In this document: piece by piece, positions 10,005 to 20,640 of the stretch | Layout of the letters: the number at the start of each line of letters is the position of its first letter | Numbering within the stretch: position 1 is the stretch's first letter | Assembly (NCBI GenBank): GCA_018907035.1 | Contig: JACCIC010000276.1 | Location: 407,501 to 471,500 of the forward strand | Source of the DNA: Sycobia sp. Sy_11 | Taxonomy: Eukaryota > Arthropoda > Insecta > Hymenoptera > Epichrysomallidae | Length of the DNA: 64,000 bases | Direction: 5' to 3' | Position numbers and translations under genes: made by a program | The notes under the pieces: model-generated | What the model saw: the letters and a program-made list of their open reading frames with translations, nothing else | What the model was told of the DNA's origin: nothing | Databases searched by the model: none

Positions 10005-10788
10005 TTAACCTTTAAAGGGCCGGAAAGCCGATATATCGGCTCAAAAACATAATGTTAGGATACCTCTTTATCCTTTAGTAAATTTATGCGCTAAGTTCGT
10101 ATTTGAAGTTAGTTTGACCTTATTACTTCAGAATCAAGGTCAATCAAGGTCATTTCACGGTCAAACCTAGCAATATGGGTTGAATCATTGCAAAATATAT
10201 ATTTTTATGTTTTTGTAGTCACTGAGTTCGGGCTTTACGTCATTTTGACCTCAAATAAAAAGTGAGATGAAGATTTATCCAAGATCAGGTTGAGAATATA
10301 CTCAGGGAAATATTTAAAATTGGTTTTTAGATTTTGATAGCGCTTGACACCGAATTTTCTCATTCAACCAATCGCATTTCTGTTAATAACATTATTCAGA
10401 TAAATTTCTGAATCTATTCTCGTGAAAGTAGTTTGCCAGTAAAATTACAGAAATACTTTTTGCTAGAAATGTATATATCATCATAATTTAAACTTTCTGC
10501 ATTTGACTTTGAAGTGACGTTGTTTGACCTCGAATGGCCGTAATTATGAACAGTTATGACCGATCAGACTCGAGATTTGGATGCAGCACATTTCAACACC
10601 TGAGAATATGATTTTATTCCTATTTTACGGAACTAAAAATTTTTTATGAACCTCGAGTGCCGGACAGCCGATATATCGGCTCGGTCCGTGATAGGACCAT
10701 TGTACATAGTGGATCGGTGATCAAGTTATAAACTGGGGCAATTTCAAAGGAGCTTTCGAAACCTCAAAACTGGCGCTTCAAAGGTTAA
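10005..10788. mobile_element. piggyBac-like non-autonomous element (TTAA target duplications)
   Basis: TTAA at 10005-10008 and 10785-10788 flank termini CCTTTAAAGGGCC and, inverted, CCTTTGAAGCGCC. TTAA duplication plus a CCYTTT-type inverted end is diagnostic of the piggyBac superfamily. There is no transposase, so it depended on an autonomous relative. A 16-base palindrome AGCCGATATATCGGCT occurs twice as part of a direct repeat, at 10026-10041 near the left end and 10666-10681 about 100 bases from the right end. The interior contains several TTTGACCT-type blocks but no open frame. Confidence 0.72.
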
Positions 10789-11814
10789 ATAGGTGTGTGG
10801 GTTGGAGCAATCCGACATCAGAATGTCATACAGCCGATTCATCTATTTAATAATTTCAGATCATATAAATAAATAACATCTTTCAATTCTGTTTTGAGTG
10901 TTATTTATCTTACACAATATATACCAAAACAAATTATATTTGTTGCTAACGTGTATCATCTCAAAAAAATTTAATTCAAAGCGAAGTTTTATAGCTGAAA
11001 TATATATTTTTTAAATATATGAAACTAAAACATCATATTTGATCGTTCTTATTTATATTTGATCGTTCATTTGTATTAACCATTAAATATTTATATTTTT
11101 AAATGTCTAGCTTTGTTTTATCTTTTTAAATATTTATTAAAAATAATATATTTGATATATTACATTTTATTTAAAATACATATCAATTTAACTAAATTAA
11201 TTAAATAATAAATTTGTGATAAAGTCTCGGTTGATAAATAATCATCTTGATTTTAAATATTAATTAGAAAATTCAAATTGAAAGAATTTAAAAGATTTTT
11301 ATTATTCAGAAAGAAACTGTACATATTATTCAATATACTTTCTTTGATCGTTATTCTTTTGGTTTTCATTAACATTGTGATTTGGCATTTTTCAATATCA
11401 ACGAAGTAGATTTATATACAACTTGATAAATAAATTAAATTTAGAAGATAAAATGTTGTGTAATTAGGCTACTGTTACACCAATTTGCAGTTTGTTTGGC
11501 TGCTCAGACAGCACACGCACGCACATTAGAATGTTTCAAGAAATAATTAATATTAAGATCAAAAGAACACATTTATTTAAAAATAATTTTCACTGCTTAA
11601 ATTCTGAGAACATTACTGATGAAAGACCTTCAAACATATTATGTTTTGTTATCTTATACCTGTTTCAATTATTGGTAATTAATTAAAGATATTATTCTAT
11701 TTATTTATAAAATAAATAATTTAATAAATAATATAATTTTATTGTTTTTTTAAATTATTTCAAAATTCGCGTGAATTTGAGTTTATATCGAAATTTTAAT
11801 TTACGCAGAGTCTC
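10789..11814. other. AT-rich spacer
   Basis: Nothing assignable. There are runs of A and T and short open frames without family resemblance. Confidence 0.5.
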
Positions 11815-12143
11815 GGCTTCGCCCGAAATAGTAATTTAACTGATTTCTTAAACAATACAATAATATCTAAGTAAAAAGTACTCTATATATAAAAATCTAC
11901 ATTACTATAAATTATACATTACCGAACACGACACTCGCCGTAGAAATCGTCCCGTCATACCTCGAGATCGCATTCTATCAACCGGACACGAAACTCCCCG
12001 TAAAAGTTATCCCGACATACCTTAACATCGTTTCCTGCCAATTAAACACGATAGTTCCAGTAGAAATCGTCCTGAGGCAACGGGATATCGTACTTAACCG
12101 CCTGTACACGCTACTATAATATTTCTCGGTAGAAGCCCTATTT

Positions 12144-12146
<3 letters not shown>
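11815..12146 (-). mobile_element. Foldback/Helitron-like copy 2 (single arm, inverted)
   Basis: Reverse complement of the 7690-8480 unit. From 11930 it carries three 60-base units followed by the end segment CTCGGTAGAAGCC. At 11836-11935 it carries the flank shared with 8380-8480. At 11815-11840 the reverse complement reads TTCGGGCGAAGCCGAGAC, the same hairpin as the Helitron-like end at 4656-4673. Only one arm of the palindrome is present, so it is a truncated or rearranged copy. Confidence 0.6.

Positions 12147-12195
<49 letters not shown>
12147..12195. repeat. (TA)n microsatellite
   Basis: A TA tract of about 48 bases that served as the insertion site of the mariner element next to it. 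Confidence 0.96.
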
Positions 12196-12199
<4 letters not shown>

Positions 12200-13476
12200 G
12201 TTGTCAAATATCTTCCATCCGCTTTTTTGCTGTTCATTCAATGCTTTATAAAAAGTGTTACAGTGGTCGGATTTACTTCAAATATGTGCCGTTTTGTTCG
12301 ATAATCTGTTTCTATCTGGAAGGCAACTTCATAATACCCTCTCGTAGAAATCCCTCTCCTTATTGGCTAAGAACTCGGACAGCCATTTTTCACAAGCCTC
12401 TTTTGAGTCCAACTTTATACCACCAAGGGTGTTCGACATGGACAGGAACAGGCGGTAATCACTTAGTGCTATATCCGGACTATATGGTGGATGCGATAAA
12501 ACCTCCCATCCGAACTCCCGTAGCTTCTGACGAGTCATCAACGAAGTGTGTTGACTGGCGTTATCCTGGTGGCGTATCACACCCTTCCTGTTGGCCAATT
12601 GTGGACGCTTCTGATCGATAACCTGCTTCAAGCGGTCGAGTTGTTCACAGTAGATGGTAGAATGAAGCGTCTGGCCATATGGGAGCAGCTCATAGTGGAT
12701 GATTCCCTTCCAATCCCACCAAACACACAGCAAAACCTTCCTGGCCGTCAATCTCGGTTTGGACACTGTTTGGGACGGTCCACCGGCCTTGGACTACGAC
12801 CCTTTTCGCTTGATATTGTCGTATGTGATACATTTTTCGTCGCCAATTACCATCCGCTTCAAAAATGGGTCGAGTTCGTTCCTTTCAGCAACACATCGCA
12901 GGCGTTGATTCGGTCCAGAAGGCTTTTTGGGTCAAATCATGCGGCACCCAAACATCAAGCTTTTTTGTATCCAGCTTTCTGCAGATAGTGTAAAATGATT
13001 TGGTGACTAACTCTCATCTCTTGGGCGATGTCACGAGATGCCACATACCGGTTTAACTTGATAAATTCCATGATTTGATCGGTATTCGTCGTCACAGGTC
13101 TTCAATCAGCTCGCTTATCCATGGTGTCGTTTACACCAGATCTGAATCGTCTAAACATTGCTCTGCGGTTCGAAGTGATAGCGTGCCATCCCCTGAAACT
13201 CCATTAATCTCACGAAACGTTTCTCTAGCGGATTTGCCTTTGACGAAGGAAAACTTTAAAATAGCGCGAATTTCGGCGTTAGTGAACTCCATGTTTACAT
13301 GTCTGTAACTTTTAAACGCAATATCCACACTAATCATGCATAGCGTCGTTTTGTATGTCATGTCAAGACCTTTCAAATGATGTATAGTATTGTCAGACGT
13401 GAGCTCTGTAGCGCTTTGTACATAGCCGCGAAATTCATAAGACAGAAAGACGGAAGGAAGATATTTGACAACCGAA
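12196..13476 (-). mobile_element. Full-length mariner element, dead
   Basis: Terminal inverted repeats TTAGGTTGTCAAATATCTTCC (first 20 bases at 12196-12215) and, at the right end, TTCGGTTGTCAAATATCTTCC read inward from 13476. TA dinucleotides flank both ends. Length 1281 bases is normal for mariner. It is inserted between a (TA)n tract and the end of a family A repeat. Confidence 0.9.
12329..13292 (-). pseudogene. mariner transposase with several frameshifts
   Basis: A Tc1/mariner DDE transposase that would cut and paste the element. The natural start is the ATG at 13290-13292 (MEFTNAEIRAILKF...), giving the N-terminal helix-turn-helix with GKSARETFREING. After about 13131 the frame is lost. 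The middle can be followed in other frames: MEFIKLNRYVASRDIAQEMR, then the first catalytic block IGDEKC. The C-terminal half (12329-12766) contains HQDNASQH and YSPDIALSDY, with exactly 34 residues between the two Asp residues (D,D34D, diagnostic of mariner). Stops and frameshifts between 12767 and 13130 make it inactive. Confidence 0.88.
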
Positions 13477-14280
13477 TATAATATATATTTCGTATTTTCC
13501 CACTTTTTAAATTAAATACCGCGAATATTTTAGTAGTGGTTGGTATGCGAAACGATAATAACAAAATGTTGGTATGCGAACAGCATATTTTCTAAACAGA
13601 CGCTAGATATGTCTGTTTATGCAGAAGTAACGATGTATTTTATATACAAATAATATAATATATAATATGCGCATAGTTTCGAGGTTATTGGTAAAAACCC
13701 TATTTTACCATTACGTCTTTAATCAAGCTAAAAAACCATAGCCTATGTCAATTCTGAACTTAATATAACGTATAAAAATAAAAACATAATTTGTCGTCAC
13801 AAATTATGTTCAGTATGATTTGGCATATACAACTATTTTATAAAAGAAGAGGGAGAAAGAAAGGGAGAGAGAAATATTTTCCCACGTAAGAGAAAATAAA
13901 ATTTTTCAAAAATCAAAAGATATCCATAAGGTGTGAGAGTAGTCTCAGATTAACCGAAGGGACAGAAAGAATATCGACTATCATTACATCTTCTTTAGGA
14001 TACGAATCCCAAAGTTGGATATGACCATTCAGCTGAGCTGGCCTGGTGTTAATAGTTTAAGAGGACTACTTTGAGTTGATATTCGTGATTTAATATGCCT
14101 TCTACTAGCCGCTGGTGAAATTGACTGCTAAGACGGTGAACTTAAATTATTGATGAAAGTAAAATGATTTTCAAAAAAAACATAGCCCATGTCCTTCCGA
14201 AGATAATATATAATCTATATGTCAACTTTCAGAATAATCGGTTCAGTAGTTTTTTTTATTATCATGTACAAACAAAACGA
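13477..14280 (-). repeat. Family A dispersed repeat, longest uninterrupted copy
   Basis: Reverse-complement relative of 6120-6547, of 18090-18435, and of the two halves at 58705-58991 and 60148-60420. Read on minus it runs from near 14280 (ACTACTGAACCGATTATTCT block) through ATTAACACCAGGCCAGCTCA to TACGAAATATATAT at 13480. This copy shows the uninterrupted site where a Jockey LINE sits in the 58.7-60.2 kb copy. The ACTGAACCGATT block resembles the 5' part of non-autonomous Helitrons, but the class is not settled. Confidence 0.72.
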
Positions 14281-14589
14281 CCGGAAAAAATGTTTCATAT
14301 ATTTCTAGTTAAAGAAATGTCTAGAAATGTCTCCTGCCCAAATTTTTACACTATTCCAAAAAGTCTTCAATGAGTAGCACTATCAGGAGTTTATGAGTGC
14401 TATAAAATATACAAGCATAGTCGTGAAACAAAGGAGTAAAGACAAGGCACGGCCTGAAGGACCATCAGCATCAACTAATGAACTATTTGCTAACAAAATT
14501 AAAGAATCAGTGCTCCAATCATCGATTTTCATTTCAAGAACTTTTACTTCACTTTGTTAAATATCTGAAGAATCAATAAAAATAAATTT
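14281..14589. other. Short spacer
   Basis: AT-rich sequence with no recognised gene. Confidence 0.4.
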
Positions 14590-14815
14590 TAATGATCATT
14601 TATGCCATCGAAAAAAACAATCTCAGTAGGTGTTAAAAACATTAAATTTTATAAAAAACAATGTTTTATTTTTTTTTTAATTTTTATTGTATTTTTAGTG
14701 AAAATTTTAATTTCAGATTCTAAGAAGATGGTTATAAACAATGACAATCCAACTGTCATTATAGTAGTACCGTATATTATTATATAAAGAATGTAAGACC
14801 GAACAAATATTTATT
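14590..14815 (+). repeat. Family B repeat, right half
   Basis: It contains GACAATCCAACTGTCATT and the terminal segment ATGTAAGACCGAACAAATAT, matching the right end of the full copy at 35660-36155. Confidence 0.65.
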
Positions 14816-14879
14816 AATTTAAAACAGCACCGTGAGTGCGTAAAACAAAATACTTTTTGACTATTAAGACAGGATAAAA

Positions 14880-15490
14880 TGTATGATTACGGGAGATGAG
14901 ACTTGGATCTACGTAAATAGCTATCAATCAGGTTAATAATAAAAAACGTGTCAAATCATAGCCAAAGTCATGGTAGACACGAAATACAATCACGTTAAAT
15001 TAAGTAAAAATCAAGATTATTTGGACAGTTTTCTTCATTTATCGTAATATGCTGTATTATGAAATCATTGCCACCAGACTAACTGGCAACAAATAATACT
15101 ATTTGGATATTATGTATTGTTTGTTGTATACCAAAAAGATCGGACTTGTGGAGAGGCAATTGTTGTTGTTTAGATTACGGTAATACACCACTCATACTGC
15201 ACTCGTAATTCTAGATATTTTTTACAAAAAACTTGATCTATATCATTCTGCAACCGTCTTATTCATTTGACTTCGCTCTATATGACTTCTGACAATTCAC
15301 TAATCTTAAGAGACTGTTCCGTGGGCATTGTTGTGAATCGATAGAAGAAATAAAAACTGACACGAAGAAAGAATGAAAGTTTTTAACGGAAAAGCAATTT
15401 GAAGCATATTTTGAAAATTGGAGAAAAGATTAATATTTTGTAATGAAGTAGCTAAATGTCGATCGTTGTTACTGCAAATAAATGGGTTAA
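14880..15490 (+). pseudogene. mariner transposase remnant, heavily mutated
   Basis: Plus-strand frames show the first catalytic block TGDETWIY near 14900-14925, then LPPD-type spacer residues, then SFDFALYDF near 15265-15295 (the PYSPDxAPxDF block), and a C-terminal segment RGHCCESIEEIKTDT and EKQFEAYFENWRKD up to 15432. Order and spacing match a mariner of a different lineage from the two neighbours. Many stops and frameshifts are present. No terminal inverted repeat was identified. Confidence 0.7.
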
Positions 15491-15535
15491 TAATAATTTT
15501 TTAGTTGCTGTATAGAAGTAAGCTTTGATATATCA

Positions 15536-16650
15536 GGTATGTGAATAAGTCTTTCCCGTTTTTTTTTTCAAATTTTGAGCCTTTATTGTGAAAAAATGGT
15601 TACAAATGAATTATTGAAAGTATTGGCCATCGCTAGCAACAACTTTTTCCCATCTTTCTGGCAACATACGAATCTCGTTGCGAAAAAATTCGACCGGTTT
15701 GGCCTCTATCCAGTCATCCACCCATTTTTTGGCTTCCTCGTAGGAATGGAAGTGCTGGTCAGCCAGGCCATGCGTCATCGATCTGAAGAGATGGTAATCA
15801 GACGGAGCAACGTCTGGACTATACGGCGGGTGGGGTAGGACTTCCCATTTGAGCGTTTCTAAGTATGATTTCACCGGCGGTGCAACATGTGGGCGAGCAT
15901 TGTCATGTTGCAAAATAACTTTGTCGTGCCTGTCGGAGTATTGTGGCCGTTTTTCTCGCAGTGCGCGGCTCAAACGCATCAATTGTCGTCGATAGACCTC
16001 GCCTGTGATCCTTTCATTCGGTTTCAGAAGCTCATAGTAAACCACACCTAGCTGGTCCCACCATATACAGAGCACGAGCTTGGCGCCATGAATATTTGGC
16101 TTGGCCGTCGATGATGATGCATGGCCGGGTAGTCCCCATGATTTTCTTCGCTTCGGATTATCGTAACGTATCCACTTTTCATGGCCAGTCACGATACGAT
16201 GCAGAAAACCCTTTCTTTTATGTCGCTGAAGCAGCTGTTCGCAAGTGAAAAAACGCCGTTCGACGTCTCTCAGCTTCAGTTCGTACAGCACCCAATTTCC
16301 TTGCTTTTGGATCATTCCCATGGCTTTTAAACACTTGGAAATGGTTGTTCGGTCAACTCCCAATGCTTCAGCAAGTTCTTCTTGCGTTTGACAAGAATCT
16401 TCATCAAGCAAAGTCGCCAATTCTCGATCAATAAAGTGAAACTTCCCACAAATGACGTCGACTCGGCTCAAATTTCGACATTTTCACGATATCAAAAATT
16501 TATGATGCGACAAAATTTTAACTAATGTGTTAGTATGGAATTGTTGACATATGACTAAGCTTTGATTATGACATATGTAACCATTGAATACTCGCACAGT
16601 ATTGGTGGCGCCATCTCTTACAAAAAACGGGAAAGACTTATTCACACTCC
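15536..16650 (-). mobile_element. mariner element with internal deletion
   Basis: Terminal inverted repeats GTGTGAATAAGTCTTTCCCG (read inward from 16648) and GTATGTGAATAAGTCTTTCC (15537 on). TA follows the right end; the left TA has mutated. Length 1115 bases is about 150 short of a full mariner, explained by a deletion in the transposase N-terminus. Confidence 0.88.
15611..16481 (-). pseudogene. mariner transposase, long open frame but catalytically dead
   Basis: An open frame of 286 codons (15611-16471) covers most of a mariner transposase. It has the second helix-turn-helix (QTQEELAEALGVDRTTISK), the linker (KRKGFLHRIVTG), the WWDQLGVVYYELLKPNE block, HDNARPH and YSPDVAPSDY with 34 residues between the two Asp, and the C-terminal LPERWEKVVASDGQYF. 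The original start is ATG at 16479-16481 (MSKFEPSRRHLWEVSLY), but a deletion removes about 50 residues of the first DNA-binding domain and shifts the frame. The first catalytic Asp (family TGDEKW) is His here (TGHEKW). Two independent defects therefore make it non-functional despite the long frame. Confidence 0.92.
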
Positions 16651-17222
16651 TAATAATTTTCGTTAATAATAATAAGGTTTCCAAATATTAATTTATACAC
16701 GTTATTATTTACGCATCGATCCTTTTCGTAATTATATTGTGATTTATTCCGAGAATAGTGATATATTTATTTTACGTTCTTTCAAAGTTTGAAAGCTAAT
16801 CTCCGTATTCATACTAGATTGAGTTCCGGAATCAAATAGAGCATGACACCCATTAGATTTCAAGTTTTTATCAAATACGTACGATTACAATTATAGAGAG
16901 AAATACTTCGAAAGAATGTAATACTTTTGCCCTATAAATGCAGCGTTTTCGTTTCCTCTATTATCGCCATATATTTGTTCTAGTTTTAAAACCTTTTTGT
17001 AAAATATTGTCCTAATATTGATCTTAATTTTAAGAATACCGGACAATACCAAGTCTACTCTTGGGCAGTAGCCAAGCCTTACTTGTAAAATAAATGTATA
17101 CACTAAATAAGTGTATTATCTTTAGAGTTACTTTGCGTAAATTGTATAATATTATATTTTCATATGAAATGAAATCTTTCGAATAATATATTATATAAAT
17201 AAATAAATAAATAAATATAACT

Positions 17223-17225
<3 letters not shown>
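16651..17225. other. AT-rich spacer
   Basis: Nothing recognisable. A short AAAT tandem run lies at 17198-17218. Confidence 0.5.

Positions 17226-17254
<29 letters not shown>
17226..17254. repeat. (TA)n microsatellite
   Basis: A TA tract at the left border of the LTR-like block. Confidence 0.95.
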
Positions 17255-17258
<4 letters not shown>

Positions 17259-18008
17259 CCGATTAAACGGCCGGTCCGCGGTTGCGAAACCGAGCGTTCG
17301 CGCGTTAAGGCGAAAATACGCGAAGCGCTCGCCACGAAAGTGCGCGACGTTCGCACACGAAGAAGGAAATACAGAGAGAGGAAGTTCTTCTTCTCCGAGC
17401 TGTTGAGGGAGACTGACGCTTAGAGAAGAGTCGCCATCAAAAATATTCTACTCTCTCTCGACCCGATTGCCACCCGCATCCCGAACAACCCCACGCACCA
17501 GTCGTGCCTACATCGACGGAGGTCCCAGCAGCCACGCCCGATCCACGACCGTTCTCACGGTCGTTCCGAATAAGTATTGCACCTGGGCCTGAAGGCTCAG
17601 CGAGAGTGAGAGAAAGAAGGAAGGGGGGAAGACAGTTCCCGACAGAGAAAGCGAGTGAGAGCGAAAGCCGGAGTAGGATCGCGGACCGAGAGGAAGATAC
17701 ACCGTCGCGAGGAAGCAGCGGCACCGAGGGCCGTTCGGCAAGTAGCCTTCCATTTTAACTGATTTTTGCACGAATGCGGAAGATTATAAATGTAATTTGC
17801 GATGTACGCGAAAATCATTAGTGAAATGTCGCGTTTAGATTAAGGAATATTTTTATCAGTACTTTGCAATAAATACATTGTTTTATAACCTAAAACAGAT
17901 CGACTTATTTATTCGCGTCCCCGTTCCCCGTTCCCCGCTTTCTAGCTCCAGCGACGTCGGCGCCACCAGAGATATCAAGGGTAAGTAACCCGCAAAAGTC
18001 GGGTTATA
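17254..18008 (-). mobile_element. Solo LTR-like block related to 6548-7656
   Basis: A GC-rich island between two TA tracts. Read on minus it begins TATAACCCGACTTTTGCGGG and ends CGGTCACT. This resembles the TGTAACCC...GGTTACA ends of the first LTR with two terminal substitutions, and it shares the GGGAACGGGGAACG motif. Open frames on both strands at 17430-17770 are composition artefacts without a family. The smaller size (about 755 bases) implies internal deletions relative to the 1.1 kb copy. Confidence 0.5.
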
Positions 18009-18030
18009 ATATATATATATATATATATCA
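18009..18030. repeat. (AT)n microsatellite followed by ATATC repeats
   Basis: A TA tract, then CATATCATAT-type degenerate tandem sequence to about 18090. Confidence 0.9.
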
Positions 18031-18089
18031 TATCCTATCATATCATACTTCATATCATATCATGTCATATCACATCATATTCTATCATA

Positions 18090-18435
18090 CTAATTTATAA
18101 AGACAAAGCGTGTTTTTGTTTGTGCATGATAACCGAAAAAACTACTGAACCGATTGTTCTGAAATTTGAGATATAGATTCTATATTATCTTGGCGACGAC
18201 ACAGGCTATATTTTTTTATTGAAAATCATTTTACTTTCATCAATAAATAAAGTTAAAGATTTTAACAGTCAGTTTCGCCAGTTTCACGGAACATCAACTC
18301 AAAGTAGTCCGCTGAAAGTATTAATACCAGGCCAGCTCAATATGCTATTCGCATACCAACATTTTGCTTGAATTTCCACTACGAAAATATTCACGGTATT
18401 TAATTGAAATAATGGAAATATACGAAATATGTATA
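18090..18435 (+). repeat. Family A repeat, internally deleted copy
   Basis: It starts CTAATTTATAAAGACAAAGC and runs through ACTACTGAACCGATTGTTCT to AATACCAGGCCAGCTCAA. It then jumps to the distal end (CGCATACCAACATTTTG...TACGAAATATGTAT), so the middle of the family is missing. The same start appears at 58705. Confidence 0.75.
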
Positions 18436-18443
18436 TATATAAG

Positions 18444-18493
<50 letters not shown>
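18431..18493. repeat. (TA)n microsatellite, imperfect
   Basis: A TA tract interrupted by AAG and AC. Confidence 0.95.
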
Positions 18494-18496
<3 letters not shown>

Positions 18497-18529
18497 TGTA
18501 TATTATATTGTACATATTATATATACAGA

Positions 18530-18742
18530 TTTTGAATACGGTTTCTACTGAGAAGTATTTTATTTAGTTCATAGGAAACGACGTCCAGATTCACATTCTA
18601 TCATTCGAACACGCACACTTCCAGTAAGAGTCGTCTCGGGATACCTGGATATTGTACTCCCCAACATATATACTGTATACGTATACTGTACCTACCCAAC
18701 ACAAAATTCTCTATAGCAATCGTCCCGAGACGGGGGATGCTA

Positions 18743-18743
<1 letters not shown>
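18530..18743 (+). mobile_element. Foldback-like copy 3, ending in a Helitron-like CTAG
   Basis: It begins GGTTTCTACTGAGAAGTATT like the outer end at 7697 and carries part of one forward unit. It then flips (TTCGAACACGCACACTTCC) and continues with reversed units through ATCGTCCCGAGACGG. It ends GGGGATGCTAG at 18733-18743 beside a TA tract, the same end seen at 4674-4686. Confidence 0.58.

Positions 18744-18799
<56 letters not shown>
18744..18799. repeat. (TA)n microsatellite
   Basis: An uninterrupted TA tract of about 56 bases starting right after CTAG. Confidence 0.97.
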
Positions 18800-18800
<1 letters not shown>

Positions 18801-18889
18801 GCTAATTATTATTATGTCCATTTTTATTTATATTATTGATAATATAATACTAAGTTTTACTCTTAGTGAGTATTGGCTGTATAAGTAAG

Positions 18890-19690
18890 TTCCTAGCGTT
18901 TTTCTTCTCTAAGAAGTGACGTTATTATGAAAACATGGTTATATATCCTTTATTCAAAGTATCGTCCATCAGAACCTATAAATTTTCCATCTTTCTGGCA
19001 ATCTAAGAAATCCGGACCAAAAAAATTTCTTGTCTTTCGAACCTAAAAACGTATCGAGCCAATTTTTAATCCACTCTACTTAACTGAAGTATAATCCCGT
19101 AAGAGCATTCTGTACTGATCGAAACCAGAGTAGTCAGATGATGCCAAGTCTGAACTGTAAGGGCGGAGAGGCATAGTTTCCTATCTTCTATTTTCCAAAC
19201 CGTTTTCGACTGCAGCTGCAGATTGTGGCCGAGCGTTATCGTAAAGAAAAATGACGGACTTATGCTTGATCTAATATTATGTCCATTTTTCGTGTAATTT
19301 TCGTTTAAAACGAAAAGGTTGGGTTCGATACAAGGAACCTTGAAAGGTTTGATCACTCGGAAACTGTTCATAGTAAACGACACCATTTTGATTCGACCGT
19401 ATATGCCATGAGCTTATTTATGTGAGTATTTCGTTTTGGCGTCGATTGGGAGGGCTCGCCGGGCTTTGAATACGATTTTCTGCGATCCGGATTATCATAA
19501 TAAATTCATTTTTCATAACCAGTGGGAATGCCATTCAAAAATGAGTTATTTTTATTACGGATCCTTATCCAGAAAAGCGTCTAATTCTTTAAAATTTTTC
19601 GACTTTTCGAAGCGATCCTTGCCTTTCCGTTACATAAGTTTGCGAAAACAAATAATACGCCTCCGCCGCACTTCATTTCATAATAAAAAG
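18890..19690 (-). pseudogene. mariner transposase remnant (minus strand)
   Basis: Minus-strand frames read in order through a degenerate SHW-KMNLL-SGSQ block (equivalent to TGDEKW-type plus linker), ARRALPIDAKTKYSHK, HGIYGRIKMVSFTMNSFRV (the central WWD-region equivalent), and a C-terminal part near 19070-19210 including a degenerate PYS-SDLASSDY block. It differs in sequence from the other mariners here. Stops occur every 50-80 codons. Confidence 0.62.
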
Positions 19691-19734
19691 TAGAAGCAGC
19701 GGTTCCCGTAAATGACATTTATTTAGTTGGAAAC

Positions 19735-20185
19735 TTGAATGAAATGCTGAAATATAATGGACCGCTTCGACAAAAAATGGAAAGACACATGGCCACATTT
19801 GGTGAAAAAAAGGTGTTGTTTCATTACGATAACGCACCAGCACATTCATCTGGAGTTGTCACTACCAAACTGCATAGATTGGGTTATCAATTGCTGCCGC
19901 ATCTTCCGTATTCACCCGATCTGGCTTCTTGCGACTTCTTCTTGTTCCTTAACATGGAGAAATGGCTCCCGGGAAAAAAATTTTGCTTACACGAAGAAGT
20001 TATCACCGAGACAGAAGCTTATTTTGGAGAAATAGAAAAATCCTTTTTTGGAGGGGATAAAAAATGATCAGAACTTTGGGAGAAGTGCATCTTTCTAGAG
20101 AGAGACTATGTTGACAAATAAAAAAATTTTTTTGGAGAACATAGTGTCTTCATTTCTAACACTGGTACTTCTTGAACCTCCCTCG
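19735..20185 (+). pseudogene. mariner transposase C-terminal fragment (plus strand)
   Basis: Plus-strand open frame with FHYDNAPAHSSG, YSPDLASCDFFLF (34 residues between the Asp residues) and the C-terminal block GKKFCLHEEVITETEAYF. After the stop at 20065-20067, LWEKCIFLERDYVDK continues the family's last motif. The N-terminal half is missing. It lies head-on to the minus-strand mariner at 18890-19690, so two different insertions are abutted. Confidence 0.8.
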
Positions 20186-20640
20186 TATATTTAATGGAGG
20201 GGGGGACGCTGATGCACCGTCGCGCGTCCTATTTCACATAGGCCGCACAAGTCCCTTGGTAGTATCCTATCTCATCTGTTGGAGTCCTTTCCTCGACGGT
20301 GATATTTTTTCGTTACGCTCTTGCGTACCTGCCCGTTATGAAGTATATAAAAAGAGAGAACCGTAAGAGAGCACGCAATGCACTCTCCGTCGGTGTTAAT
20401 AGTGCCCCCGATTATGAGCACGATATTTGCTATAAAACGGCCTTCTTACCGGAAGAGGCCCATGGCTCTATTCTCCCCGGTAACTTTGAACCAGGCGGAG
20501 TCTGTACAGACGGGTTGATTCTAGTCCTGTACGGACTCATAGGAGGGGTTGTGAGGAGACGAGAATGTTCATGGATAAATAGAATATCAAATAACAAGAA
20601 TAGTAAGAAAATAGTGTTTCGAATTTATTGAAATAACAAT
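20186..20640 (+). other. Unassigned island of balanced composition
   Basis: A clear rise in GC content with a TATA-like GTATATAAAA at 20343 and several short inverted words such as GTCTGTACAGAC. An open frame runs 20299-20631 on plus but resembles no family known to me. It could be an LTR of a BEL- or gypsy-type element or an unidentified repeat. Confidence 0.3.

Noticed and set aside
17437..17818. Several overlapping open frames on both strands
   Set aside because: They overlap in all frames in a GC-rich block flanked by TA tracts; best explained as LTR sequence.
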